NCBI GenBank assembly: GCA_003991915.1
Contig: RQTK01000020.1
Location: forward strand, 493,250 to 557,249
Length of the DNA stretch: 64,000 bases
Direction of reading: 5' to 3'
Source of the DNA: Elysia chlorotica
Taxonomy: Eukaryota > Mollusca > Gastropoda > Plakobranchidae
The number at the start of each line of letters is the position of its first letter. Within the stretch, counting starts at the first letter, position 1. The position numbers and the translations under genes were made by a program. The notes beneath the pieces were generated by a model. It did not search any database. It was not told the origin of the DNA and saw nothing but the letters and a program-made list of their open reading frames with translations. Positions 49,886 to 62,650 of the stretch are shown here, one piece after another.

Positions 49886-50569
49886 TAACAATTCTGTCTA
49901 CATGAAGGAGTAGTAGTAATTATCAGGGGGAAAGTTTAAAAGATGAAATTTAATGGCAATGCACAAAGCGATAGGCTTTTTATTTGAAACTTTTCGACTT
50001 CTACAAATTATGTCGTTAAAAGTCTAACCTTTCTTGAGCGTACCAGATTCAATTTATATGTTACTATAAAAAAAACTCTGTTGCACACCACTACTTTGTC
50101 TGTATAAATGGATCATTATTAACAACAACAAAAACAATAATAAAGTAGCATTCTTGTTTTCTTTAATGAACGGGAAATTTTCAACTTTGGCTTGACTTGT
50201 ATCGTTACATTAATCTTCTGTTTTAATCGCGACCGCCTCAATGCGTCGATGTAGACTAGACGTGTTTCCCTGAGTTCTTTCCTGGCGTGCAAACTTCTGT
50301 TTTCTTGTTTTGTTTCATTCGCGTGGTGACATGACTTGTACTTGTGGGTTGTTCACGTTCTGGTCAGGCCACCATACAATACAAAAACAAAAACAATACA
50401 GAAAATGTACGCCACCATTGTGGTAGGAAACATGATTATCATGTTTAATTGGTTTTTTATGTTTATAATTAATACTTAGAATGGGAGGGGCTTAACACTA
50501 GAGATGTCGATATTGTTTTGAGAACATAAGAAAAACAGAGTAAGGAACACAGGGACTGATTGATACAGA

Positions 50570-50658
50570 TATACGGTGACAGAGAGTCAGAGAGACAGAG
50601 AAGCAGGTAGAGAGACATAGACAAGACCGAGACAGAGAAGGCATGGGAAGGGGGGAGG

Positions 50659-50708
<50 letters not shown>

Positions 50709-51330
50709 GAGACAGAGAGAGAGAGACAGAGAGAGAAAGACAGAGAGAGACAGAGATAGGTTGACACGAAGAGAAAGATAGGCAGAGAAACAAACAGACA
50801 GGCAGGCAGGCACATAGACAGACACGTTAAGAAACAGACTAGAAGACAACAGACAGATACAAGGAGACAAAGATAGAAACAGAGAGATAGGAAACGAAGG
50901 ATACTGACGAAGTGGGTGAAGATGGAGATCCAAATATAGATAAATAGCGTGAATGAAAAAGATCATACATATAGGGAATAAAAGAAAGACATAGAAAGAC
51001 AAACAAAAAGGTATTGGGACAAGGAGATGCTCAAAGGGAAGCAGAGAGACAACGGGAGGGAAAACAAATTGGATGCTGACAGAAGTATAGGTGGGGCAGG
51101 GCAATTAGTGGACAATTTAAGAGTTAATACAACAGAAGTGTCACAGAGATAAAGTCAGAGAAACACATCACTTGCACAAGGATACAAAATAGTAGAGCAA
51201 GGGAGAGACGTAAGGGAGTGAAATAGAGAGAAGGGAGATGAAAGAAAAAAATGAAAAATGGAGGGAGAGATAGAGATGAAAAAGGAAGGGAAAGGCAGGC
51301 AGAGATAGAGAGAGCGCAAGAAAATAGATA
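50570..51330. repeat. GA-rich low-complexity tract
   Basis: (GA)n at 50660-50700 inside a purine-rich stretch. The 211-codon minus-strand frame is low complexity and not a gene. Confidence 0.9.
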
Positions 51331-51559
51331 ATTAAAGAGGCACACTGACAGACCTACGGTACCAAAAGAAGGCACAGAGTGAGCAGTTAATTGAGCCAAA
51401 TTTGAGGGTGTCAACGTAAACCCCACAATCCCCTAGCCTATTGGAGAGGCTCAAAGGGAGCACCTTATTGAATTGTGTGGATGGAAATTGCTAGCAGGTG
51501 GAGAGAGATATGCAAATGGAAAGGAAACAAGAGCACCTCCAAATTTTGTCGCTAGAATC

Positions 51560-51830
51560 GATAAGTAATCCACATTAGCGGAGCAGGAAGTTTCTAGAGG
51601 ATTCCATCCATCACACAAAAATCTACTGGCTCTCCGGTCCGGCCTAGCTCGGGGAGATGTGATCGCTGCCTGATCATTTTGGGGGTATCCTCTCCTGTGT
51701 ATTTTAAGAGGTCCAGAGGGGATCGTCTGTGGATGGCCAGATGGTGTGATGGATATAAGCGTTTCTGCCGATGGAGTGCCGACTTTGCAGCCGCCTTTAA
51801 GTGTTGTGCAAGTCCTCACGTGACGGGCGA
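51560..51830. other. GC-rich open segment of unknown nature
   Basis: More GC-rich than its surroundings and open on the minus strand for 132 codons (51451-51849, no ATG at its 5' end). On the plus strand it is also open over about 70 codons (51620-51832), ending in a Cys/Arg-rich stretch. Neither translation is recognised. It may be an exon, a conserved non-coding element or an old repeat. Confidence 0.3.
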
Positions 51831-51849
51831 CTAATAAGATATTTATCAC

Positions 51850-53340
51850 GTCTGTTACTCAAGAGTGTTGTCATGATCATTAAATAATTTTCATCCATAT
51901 TTCACCGGTGGCTATGAAGTTGAAAAAAAGTCCACTTTGATTCGATCGGCACGTCATCAACAGTTACAAATGGGGTCTCGTCTGCGCGATACCTGTTTGA
52001 AATGCAAGAAAAAATCTTAAATCCTTATGTCCATAAAACAAAGTTTGAACACTTTAGAAAGGTCAGAACAAACCATCCCTTTTAAAATGCAGTCTGAGAA
52101 CGTTGTTTTTAGCCTCCTTCAGTCGCATATGGAAAATTCTACGACATTGCGAAATCTAACAAAGACCAAAATAAAGAATTTTTGTGTATGCTAATTATAA
52201 AATGGAGATAGCTATAAAAAAAAGTGGAAAATAATGATACCTTAGGTTAAAATTAGAAAAGAGGATATGCAGCGAACCAACAAACATTTTAGCTTGTTTT
52301 GCTAAAAAAAATTTGACTTAAAGTAGATTTGAGCGAAAGCACGCTCTTCTGTATCTTTCTTATATCAATGTTAGTCAATCTCATCAGTACTTTCTCTGTG
52401 GTTTTTTAGCAGTTTGAATATTCATCGAAAATTTGTCGGGAGGGCTAGAAAGAAAAAAATGTTAATTGCTTTGTTTTAACTCTTTTCTAAAAAAAAAATC
52501 ACATCACTAACCCTAGCACATTGTAATAAAATGAAGAGAAAACAAGAGTTTCATTGCGTTTCTGTGCTGTTTAGGTGATCCCTTAAGGTTCGCGCACAGG
52601 CGGGCTTGATGAGGCTGGTAGAGTTGATTATGTGCAGTTTTTTAGACAAAAAAAAAGCGCTGTTTATTAATATGAGCAAAAAGTAGACAATGGAAAAAAT
52701 GATAACTGGGGGACTGGACTGGAAAAAGATGGATAAAAAGAAAGAAAAACACGCGCAGAGAACGAAAAAGCGAGAAAAGGATAGAGATTAAGATATTGAG
52801 AGAAAAGGAAGAGGAGAGTAAGAGGGATTAAGAGAAAGAAAGAGAGGGAGAGAGAGAGACAGACAGAGAGAGACAGAGAGAGGCGAAGAGAGAGAGGGAG
52901 AGAGAGACAGAGAGAGAGACGAATAGAGACAGAGAAAAGATCACCAGAGGGTTGTTGACATATAAATCAATATTCCTGAAGCCATCAAGATCACTTTAAT
53001 TTCCCGCTATTACATGCATTTAAAATCCATGGCTTCCTTTAATGATCCTTGTGTCTCTACATCTAAGAAAAATAAATTCCTGTGCGCGTGAGGACCTGAG
53101 TAATTTGAAAGGTTTATTCATTGTTTAAAGGAGTTATAAATACACTCCCTTCATTTTAAAACAACTTACAAATGCTATATTATTTTAAAGATTTTTAGCG
53201 TTTTGAAATATTTAGCTTGGTCAAGACAAAAAAATAATTTTTTTAACACACTGAGGCACTATAAAAGGCATGGATATTTATATTTTATGTCATCTTTCAA
53301 AGTAATAAAGATATAGTGAGAGTTACAGCTGGCGTGGGCA
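51850..53340. other. No recognised gene
   Basis: AT-rich with one GA-rich tract. Confidence 0.5.
52735..52940. repeat. GA-rich low-complexity tract
   Basis: Interrupted (GA)n and CAGA units. Confidence 0.9.
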
Positions 53341-53342
53341 TT

Positions 53343-53431
53343 GGTTGTTGTTGTTGTTGTTGTTGTTGGTGGTGGTGCTGTTTTTGCTGCAGATTTGTTT
53401 AGAAACCGCGCAACATTTTTGGTAAATGTAT

Positions 53432-53465
<34 letters not shown>
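53343..53465. repeat. (TTG)n and (CA)n microsatellites
   Basis: TTG at 53343-53367 and CA at 53433-53463, followed by a TA-rich patch. Confidence 0.9.
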
Positions 53466-53468
<3 letters not shown>

Positions 53469-54049
53469 ATATATATATGTATAATACATAATTTTAAGTA
53501 TATAATAGATCTTCCTAATCTCGACATAATTATACAGTTCTGAAAACTGTCTGTGTCTCTGTGGTGCATTGTATCTCTCTATATACGAATCCACTGACAG
53601 ATTAACGATCTGATGTTTACACCAGCAGGCGGATCAACACATGCACATTTATTAATGCATAGCAGTTTATCAGGTGTATTCATTGTAGGATAATTCGCTT
53701 CCGTTTTATCCTCGTAGGCACGCTAAGATGAAGGTGGTGGACTTTGAAGCACACAGTTTCGCCAGGCTAATACATTATATATTTTTTCACGTTCCACTGA
53801 GAGGGCTATGTATGCAATAGACGTCCCCGTGAGCAGAGAGGTGTATACATGCATAGGGGACATGGAGTGTGTGAGTTAGACTTGATACAATCGTTGCTTG
53901 TGATTTTGAACTGTGTCCAGCACAGAGTTGACTTTTCTTTCCTGTTATTGAAACCCCTGAAAAATCCCAATTGCAAATGGAATTCACATTTTTTTTCCAG
54001 TTAAAATATTGATTGTCCTAATGAAACGCTGATCATTTGCAATGCAGTT

Positions 54050-54052
<3 letters not shown>

Positions 54053-54092
<40 letters not shown>
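54053..54092. repeat. (GA)n microsatellite
   Basis: A pure run ending in a G7 tract. Confidence 0.9.
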
Positions 54093-54098
<6 letters not shown>

Positions 54099-54849
54099 TG
54101 TAAAAACAGAATAATAATTATTATGATAAAGCAGTGTGTCTTTAATGCTCATGAAAAGTGCAGCCTTAACATTACAATTGTAAAAAAAATATTATTGCAG
54201 CATAACAAGAAAGGGATGCTGCTAGACACAATAATAATGATAGTTTGGAAAACAACAGCACTCATCCTCCTACGCTTCGCCTTTATGTGGATTCTTTGGG
54301 ATCCTAAACAAGAAAATTATTTTAAAATAATTGTCGAATTTAAAACAGGCGGCCACGCACTCATTCTGTAGATAATTATTGTCTTTACTACCCTCTTGAA
54401 CTAACCCTATTAACTTCCACAGGAAATTGTATGCACAGAAAATAATTATGACCGCAGAATTTAGTTACCACGACCCAGGGAATTTTGCGCATTATAACTT
54501 AGCTTAACCTTAACAACATTGGCTCGATGTGAATACTTTTCAAAACCTGCTCCCAATCATTCTAAAAGGTGCATAAAATTATTTACCATGTTAAACGTAA
54601 TAAAATTCTGTTTTTGTCATATTGCCCTACAAACTCCTATACATCTAGGCTTAAAATGAAGTTGGACTATTACAATAGAAACATGCAATCTTTATTCTGT
54701 TTGAAACTTGCCAAAGCATGTTTGCAAAGGTGTTTAAATTAGTAAAATGACAATGACTGTAAAATTACCTGTCTTGGAATAAAAGCTGTGGAAGCACAAA
54801 GTGAACTTTTAAAGTCTTTAGAGAGTAGGTTTCCTACATTGCTTTTGGC

Positions 54850-55082
54850 TGGGGGTGTAACTGCTTCAATGATAGAGCGCGCAACTTCTGGTAGGGAGAT
54901 CTTTAGTTCGAACCTCGCTTGGACCACCTTTTTCACACTGGGTGGGCCAGTGCCAGTAATAAAATGGTAACTTCGCTCTGTCTATATGTGGCGGCACATA
55001 AAATTATCAGACGTTATTCTCGGGACCCGTCCACGGTATAGTCTAGTTGGTGATGCTGAACGTTACAAAACCAACAAACCAG
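54850..55082 (+). mobile_element. SINE copy, nearly full length
   Basis: Head gtaactgcttcaatgatagagcg-type A-box, B-box tagttcgaacctcg, body gggtgggccagtgccagta, tctatatgtggcggcaca, ttatcagacgtt, cgggacccgtccacggtata, and tail aaaccaacaaacc. Confidence 0.75.
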
Positions 55083-55089
55083 ACTAAGC

Positions 55090-56080
55090 CATCTGATCCA
55101 TTGTCGATAAGATATGTGGATCTAATACTTTTAAATGTGCGTCTGACTTAAAAAGTTTGACGTATCTGTACTTTGATACAGCAAGGTGTTTCTTATTTCC
55201 TTTGTTTTGGGCGACCATGAATAGGCGTTTTAGATAACTTTTATATAACGACATGTGAAATACTCTAAGCTACAGTTTAAAAGTCTCGATGTGTGCACCG
55301 TATTAATTAATATTTCAGCGAATTGTGATAAAAGGTTTTTGAAATTTTTTTACAAATAGATTAAGAGTTTACAAAATATGTTTTTATTGATAATAACATT
55401 AATTTTATATAAATAATTTTATTTCGTCAATTTTGAATATTAAAGTATTCATTGCTAGCAAAGTAATTCCATTATTTTTACTATTATATTATTGTACAAA
55501 ATGTATTTGTTTGAATAAACTTCAACATAGACTTAAAAATGCAGGCTGTACAGATTTTATGAAACCAATAATATTTTGCTCGAATACCATGATATAAACT
55601 AGTACAAAAATCTTCCTACTTATACGCGGCCATTTTATTTCAATCAATTTTAATTTTACTATAACTTTAATCCTCAAATTGATGTCCCCCACCCCATTCT
55701 TTTTTACCCTGGTAATCTGATACTAATAAGGAAAAATACAAAGCAAAAACTAATCAAGAAAATTTAACATTATATTAATTTTCATATTAAATTAAACAAG
55801 TAACCTTTACCATGAATATTATTTTACTTTAACTCTGTGACAATTGTCACAGACTTAAAGGTCAACTAGATTTTATTCACAGACACCCTAGTAAATATCC
55901 TTTAAATTATTCCTACCACTATTTCTTCCGTCTGTCAAAATTGTCACCGTCCTTTTTTTTTAATCGAAGCTGTCTAGCTCCCTGGGGAGCATTCGGCTAT
56001 TTGGGATTTCTGGTCCCTGAGATTCTGGCTAAGGGCGAATGAAGTACAAACCTGTGAGACACAACTGTCACTACAATTGT
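55090..56080. other. No recognised gene
   Basis: Very AT-rich; no structure recognised. Confidence 0.5.
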
Positions 56081-56084
56081 TGCC

Positions 56085-56187
56085 AGTTTGACTTTTCCTT
56101 GCGTCGCAATAGCTTACGACTTGTCGTAGGAATATGAGAATGACAACTCGTGGTACGCTACGGCAACGTTGCACTTACGAAACTATA
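56085..56187. mobile_element. Palindromic element, family 2, diverged copy
   Basis: The words tagcttacgacttgtcgta (56110-56128) and acaactcgtggtacgcta (56143-56160) form an imperfect hairpin. They are followed by cggcaacgttgcacttacga, the inverted form of the cgtaagtacaac end seen near 26003. Confidence 0.55.
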
Positions 56188-56335
56188 TCTAGTTAGATGC
56201 ATCTGCTTGACGCTCTGCGTTTATTTAAGTAACCTTTAGTTTCTATCGCGATGATTTTTAGAACTGTCTCAGTTTCGGAAACCAATCGTTCCATGTGGGG
56301 AGGGGGGGTTCTTTCTATTTATGTCTCTCTATTTT

Positions 56336-56338
<3 letters not shown>

Positions 56339-56408
<70 letters not shown>
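56339..56408. repeat. (CT)n microsatellite
   Basis: About 34 units, then CT-rich to 56470. Confidence 0.95.
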
Positions 56409-56417
<9 letters not shown>

Positions 56418-57155
56418 GTCTCTCTCTCAGTCTCTTTCTCTCTCCCAAATACAAACTATCTCTCTCTTTTTCCCTTCACTTCCCTTCTCTTTTTGTCCTT
56501 TGGAATCTTAGGTGATGCCCCTCCCCCCTCCCCCTCTCGGTATTTTCCTTTTTTTCGCCATATCTACTTCCTTCTTCGCCTCTTCCTTCTATATTAATAA
56601 ATTATCTATTTGCTTTTTGCTTTTATACAATTCATTGATTTGGTTATGAAAAAAATATAATATTGTTCACTTTATTCACTGGAAATAATCTTAAAGATGT
56701 AAAACCTAATTATACCATCAATATATATATATATATTGAGAAAGGATCCTGAAACGCATTTGAGGACAAACTATTCTGAAATTATCAATGATATAATTCA
56801 AAAATGGGAAAAACCTATTGTTGCCGTGATCAATTATTTATCAATCTTCACATTTAAACGGGAAAAGCATTTCCGTGATTGAGACAATTCATTAAACGTG
56901 TACTGACATAAATAATGTCTCTATTTATCTACAGGTTTTTTGTTTGACGTCAAAGGAGGGCAGGTTAAAATCACATAGGCCTAAATCAGTCTTCTGGTCT
57001 TACACTTATATTTAATTATCAGAGCCTCTGCTTCCCCACCCCTACGTTCTGAGAGGGTTGCAGTGAGAGTAAACGAGTAAAAATGAGACAAGCAGGTATA
57101 AACATGGCAGGAGAGAAAACAAAGGAAGCGCGGAAGAGAGAAAGAGGGAGAGAGA

Positions 57156-57384
<229 letters not shown>

Positions 57385-58091
57385 AAGAGAGATAAATAAA
57401 AAAATAAACAGAGATAGACAGAAAGACAGATTAAAGTAGTGGGTTGGAGAAGAAAAATTTAAAAAAAAGGGAGAAGGGCAACATTAGTCTTCGATTTTAT
57501 TTGTTACCCAGAATACACATACAAGAAATAATCGTCATTTGTTCTATTGCAATCCCTAAATACTTTTAAAGAAACAAATCGTAATCGGCGTTTATATTAA
57601 ACGTATATTTTAAATCTGCACTCAATTAATTAGCACACATTATCCCAATTTGTCAGAGCTCTTCAGACATAATGAGTATATCGTTTATGTTTCAGCTAAA
57701 GTAAACACCTAAAATAAATAGAAAAAAATATTAATAAAAGAAAAATAAACGAGACAAAAAATCCCTGGCAAAACAAAGAATCAAACTCTTCTTGAGACTT
57801 CAGAATAAAGGCAAAAATTTTAATCTTAACAACAAGATAACTCCCATGGACCGACGACAAATGATTTCCATTAGAAGATGGACAAAAACAACTTTCTAAA
57901 GTAGGCCTCAAAAAGCGGCTTTTGTTAGCAAGACGTCGCGGCGCCCTTGGAGGTCCTTAAAGACGAAGGGGAAAATCCAAAGATTGGAAGCCCAGCATAA
58001 CACTTTCCTAAGCCCACAGACACAGATAAATCGATTGAGGAGTGGAGAGGGGCAGAGATTAATAGATGGATGAAGAAATATAAATATAAAT

Positions 58092-58217
<126 letters not shown>

Positions 58218-58961
58218 ATTGTTAAATAGATGAATAGAAACAAATAGATTGAATATAAAGAGACAGAGAGCCGAATTGTTTAAGGCACCAGCAAGGACTT
58301 AAATTAATGCAGAAAAAGATAAAGATAATAAGAAATAAACAAAATAGCTTTCATTTTCTTTTCTGTCTCTGTGTTGTTCCTCTCTCTTTTTTATAATTAC
58401 CAATGATATAGCTTGTTTAATCAGGATCTAAAGATTAAGACCAAGCCGCTTAGAACACAAAAATTTGTTTGGCGAGACAAAAACATTCCACCTATTATTA
58501 GCCGTTTCGTAAAAAATGTGCCCAGCTAATTTTGCTAATCTTTTGCCAGCACAACCAATACTGAAAAACAACATAATTGTGGAAAATAAACATCCATGCT
58601 AAATATTTCTACAGGGGCATCGCCTTATTAGAATTCTGTGTTTTCCATCAACTTCATCTATTTTAAGGTATGTTCTAATAATATCCAAGCTATATGAATT
58701 ATAACAATCAAGTTTATATATTTAGGCAGACATGAAAATGAGCGATCGACAACAAGACGTTTTCTACAATGTGAATAGAATAAACTCTTCTCTGTCGTAC
58801 TCATATTTTCAAAGCTGGAACCGACTAGTTGATTTATACTTCAATTTTTATTTTTATTGTTAAGCATTTTACGAAAGTTATCACTGTCTTTGTGTCGTAA
58901 AGACATTGTTGTGGTGCTCTTTCCTTGTCTTAAGATGCAAGAGTAAAAGGGTTTACATTGC

Positions 58962-58995
58962 TGTAAGCTACCGCGACGTTGTACTTACCAACTGT
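58962..58995. mobile_element. Palindromic element, family 2, end fragment
   Basis: The fragment gtaagctaccgcgacgttgt acttacc is the inverted end of the family 2 element. It lies about 10 bp to the left of the separate hairpin at 59004-59079. Confidence 0.5.
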
Positions 58996-59003
58996 ATATG
59001 TAA

Positions 59004-59079
59004 AACAGGTAATTAGAATTTGAATCATCTGTATATATATATTTATATATATAGATGATTCAAATTTTAATTACCTGTT
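59004..59079. repeat. AT-rich hairpin, arms about 36 bp
   Basis: The sequence aacaggtaattagaatttga (59004 on) is mirrored by its reverse complement ending at 59079, with one mismatch. The two arms meet in a (TA)n centre with almost no loop. It could extrude as a cruciform or be a tiny MITE. Confidence 0.7.
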
Positions 59080-60860
59080 ATATATATATATAGTTATTTT
59101 CGTCTCAAACTTAGACATGCGAGTCATAAAACTAATAACATCAAACGACTAATCAATTTTTTAACGAACATGAACGAATTAATAAAACTAAAATGTATTT
59201 TTTTAAACGAACAGACTGCTTCCTCCACTTCCTTGAACAACAAACAAATCAAAAGTGCTATAAATATTGATTCTTTTTATTTTCTAAGTGCGTGCGCAAA
59301 TTTTAATGCGCACAGTGCACCGTTTTCTTAGAACGCTTGTTTAATCATTAATTCTGATTGTAAATTAATGAGCCTACTTTAATTTGATGCAACCCTTCAA
59401 GCAAACATATCAAGTTCCTAAAGTTATAGATCCTGAAGATACACAATTTTGAGTTCAGCACAGTTTAAATTTAGCTGTAATACTTTAGTTTTGTCCATCC
59501 TACAGTCCCTACGAATTTCGTGGGTTCCCAGCTAGTTTAAATATAGTTTAATCCTAATAATTTTGTTCAGTTTAAATTTAGCTGTAATAATTTTGTGTTG
59601 TAACTGAGAATACAATTCAGGTTACATGTAGGTGGGGAAAACAATAAAGGCCTCACATATCTTGTTCGTAGAGATACGACCCGGCTCACCCAATAAGCTG
59701 AAGTTGGAGTTGGATGTTAGATCCTCCAAGAATACCCCACGATAATGCTTGCAGTGATAAATCGAAATTCTTCGATTGCGCATTCGCATAATTTCAAGTT
59801 TTATGCTCATTTATAGTCGATATGCCAATAATTATAAATGGCTATGTTATTATAGACCATTTTAGAAGTAGAAAACAACGAGTATATACTCTAGAAGGCT
59901 TAGAATAAGGTTGATCTTATTATTTTATCACACAATTACATCTCTGCTGACGTCTTCTTAACGACTATGATTATTGAAGACATCCCAACTGTTTGAACTA
60001 GTACTGTTCTATAAGCTTATTCGTTATGGCTAATTAAAACTCCATTAAATTTTACGTCATAAATGTATGTCTATTAAATCGTGCAAAAATATTCTGTGTA
60101 TGGCGTGGCCATGGACCTTATACAAGAATTCAAATAATTCTGCTCGTTTTGAAAATAGAAATCTATTTAGAGATCATTGTAAACATTCATTGTTACGTAA
60201 TTTTAAATGAGTGGCATGTTTGGGGTTCCACAAAGAAATGCAACTTTGCAAATTTGTTTGCGGGAGTTTCATAATTCTTCATATCAGATAATTAGGGATC
60301 TAACGAAAAGAGTTAAACAACCCCAAAAGAAGAAAGAAATTGAGCTTTTTCAATATTTATTGAAAAGATACGAGTATTAACTAGGTTCTATTTTAGGAAA
60401 TCTAGACCTAAAATCTAGGTCTGGAATTAATTTCCATATTTTATTGTTTAAAACCAAAATTAACAGCTATGGAAGTAAATGATCTAAAGTTGTGTAGTAA
60501 ATGTTTTTGTTGCTGATATCCTACTGGACACTTCATTGTTATGTAGCAAAACTAATGGCTATGCCTTCCTTTATAAAAGCCACGGTCTGCTCTATTTTCT
60601 TTCTGAGAATCTCAAGTCTAGGTTGAACGAACTCTGTCATCGACTAGACCCTAAACGATTTCACAGAATGTTGTATTTGACCGCCCACGTTTAGCATCTT
60701 TGCTGATTTAGGTTTTCGATTAGGTTAGGTATGTTTACAATGACTCTTAAGTTTACGAATTGTGTTAATGTAAATCCATTTAATATGAGCGTGTTCAGTA
60801 TTAAGTACGCCGATTATTATTATTTTTTTGTGTTGGTTAACAGGAAAAATAGCCACGTAT
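59080..60860. other. No recognised gene
   Basis: AT-rich. A short imperfect palindrome around tctagacctaaaatctaggt at about 60401 is the only structure seen. Confidence 0.5.
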
Positions 60861-60861
60861 A

Positions 60862-61727
60862 CATGGTGTCGGAGTGGTAGTGAAAAATAGCTTGCTGTCT
60901 GCATTTGAACCTTCCTCCAGAGGCACGTCAAGAATTCTCTCTCTCCGCCTCTCCAGCTCATCGGGCCCAGTGACCATCCTGAGTGTCTACGCTCCCACTC
61001 TCAGCTCCAGTACCGAGATGAACGATGAGTTTTATGAGGAGCTGGAGATCACCATCATGGCGATTTCTACCACTGAGTGCCTGTATCCACTATGTCAAGT
61101 AACCTCGGAGACTGAGCAATAGCCTGATTGACTAAAAGGGTATGGAGCAACACCATGCTGATCACTAACACTAAGATGAGAGGGTACCAGGCTTGCGTCC
61201 TAAGCATGCTCCTTTACATTAGTGAGTCATGGACCCTATAAACGAAACAAGAGTCAATACCTTCACCCTGCGAAACCTCAGAAAGAATCTGGACATCAAC
61301 TGGCTAGATCGAGTCCCAAGCATAGATGTGCTTGCCAAAGCAAACATACCAAGCATGTTTGCCCTTCTCTCTCAGGGACGTGGACGCTGGTTCGGCAAAG
61401 TGGTACGCATGTAGAATTCCAAAAGATATTCTGTATTGTGAGCCCGCTACTGACAACAGAAAAACCGTCAGACCGTTTCTTCGGTTCAAGGATGTCGGCA
61501 AGAGAGACCTGAAGCTCAACAACATCCACCCTACTAACCTTGAATCTACGGCTACTGGCCGAGACACCTGGCGGCTACTAAGCAGACGCCAGAGGGCGGG
61601 CGTCAGTTACATAACCAGAGAAGGCTGACCCCGGATTCCCCTGTCGAAAGTGTGACAGGACCTGCCACTCCAAAATCCACCTGTTCATCACAGCTGGCGC
61701 TGCCATTCAGCCTCAAACTGAAACGTC
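60862..61727 (+). pseudogene. Internally deleted non-LTR retrotransposon (LINE): endonuclease part fused to C-terminal part
   Basis: The 5' portion (60862-61065) encodes GVGVVVKNSLLSAF and SGPVTILSVYAPTLSSS, which match the exonuclease/endonuclease/phosphatase-fold domain of LINE ORF2. From about 61129 the reading continues as KRVWSNTMLITNTKMRGYQA and LLYISESWTL, then after a TAA and a frameshift as LRNLRKNLDINWLDRVPSID and GRWFGKVVRM. After a second shift near 61412 it continues as RIPKDILYCEPA, RPFLRFKDVGKRDLK and LESTATGRDTWR. This is the C-terminal region that follows the polymerase in these elements. A zinc-finger-like tail (C..C....CHSKI..F) follows to about 61727. The polymerase core that should lie between the two parts is missing, so the copy cannot be autonomous. 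Family membership is judged by eye. Confidence 0.82.
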
Positions 61728-61824
61728 TTAAGAAGGCATTCAAAATATTCCGCAAATGGAACTGCATTAGTATTTTCAGGCTCGTTACCTTCATTTAATA
61801 GTGACTTCCGAAGACTTGGTTGGA

Positions 61825-62056
61825 GGGGGGGGGGCACTTGCAAAAGGGTTGGAGCTTAGGGCTCACAATCAGGGGGTATACCGTTCGAACCCACGATCAG
61901 GCAAAATTTGTCTGTCGGATTTTGTCCCATATAGCTTGGGTCAATGTCAGTGGAATCTCGTCCGCTGAGACAGAAAACATTATATCTCCGCAGGATTTCC
62001 TGTGGGAGAACTTGAAATGTTCAGACCCTAGTCTTGGGATCCACAGCCGTAAAGAA
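61825..62056 (+). mobile_element. SINE copy with G10 start, next to a LINE relic
   Basis: A run of 10 G (61825-61834) precedes a head with tgcaaaagggttggagct (A-box-like). The B-box is ccgttcgaacccacg. The body has gggtcaatgtcagtggaatc and cgctgagacag, ending with cagaccctagtcttgggat. It begins about 100 bp after the end of the LINE relic. Confidence 0.7.
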
Positions 62057-62374
62057 TCTTTCTTGGAAACTTAGCTTACAAGAATTTCACAATCTCTTCG
62101 TCAAAGAAAACCCCGAGAAAATCCCACAACAATTTAATTGTTTTGAGAAGCAACAGAGGAAGTGCAGTGTCGTTTTACGCCAGACAGGTGCAGGTAGCTT
62201 TGAGGAGAAAAAAAAATCTTGTGTTAAAATTAATGGGGAGCACGTAGCCCTTATCACGCTCATCTTAAGTGTTAATCTACTTAAGTGGTTTGGTGAAGTC
62301 ATTATCGTAGCTTGCATAGCACCTGTGGGTTTTTTTGTGTGTGCTCTTTTTCTAATCCACTCTCTTTATTTCTC

Positions 62375-62649
<275 letters not shown>

Positions 62650-62650
<1 letters not shown>

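Noticed and set aside
50469-51104. 211-codon minus-strand frame, the longest gap-free one in the window
   Set aside because: Low-complexity translation of GA-rich DNA without a motif; a membrane protein was considered and dropped.
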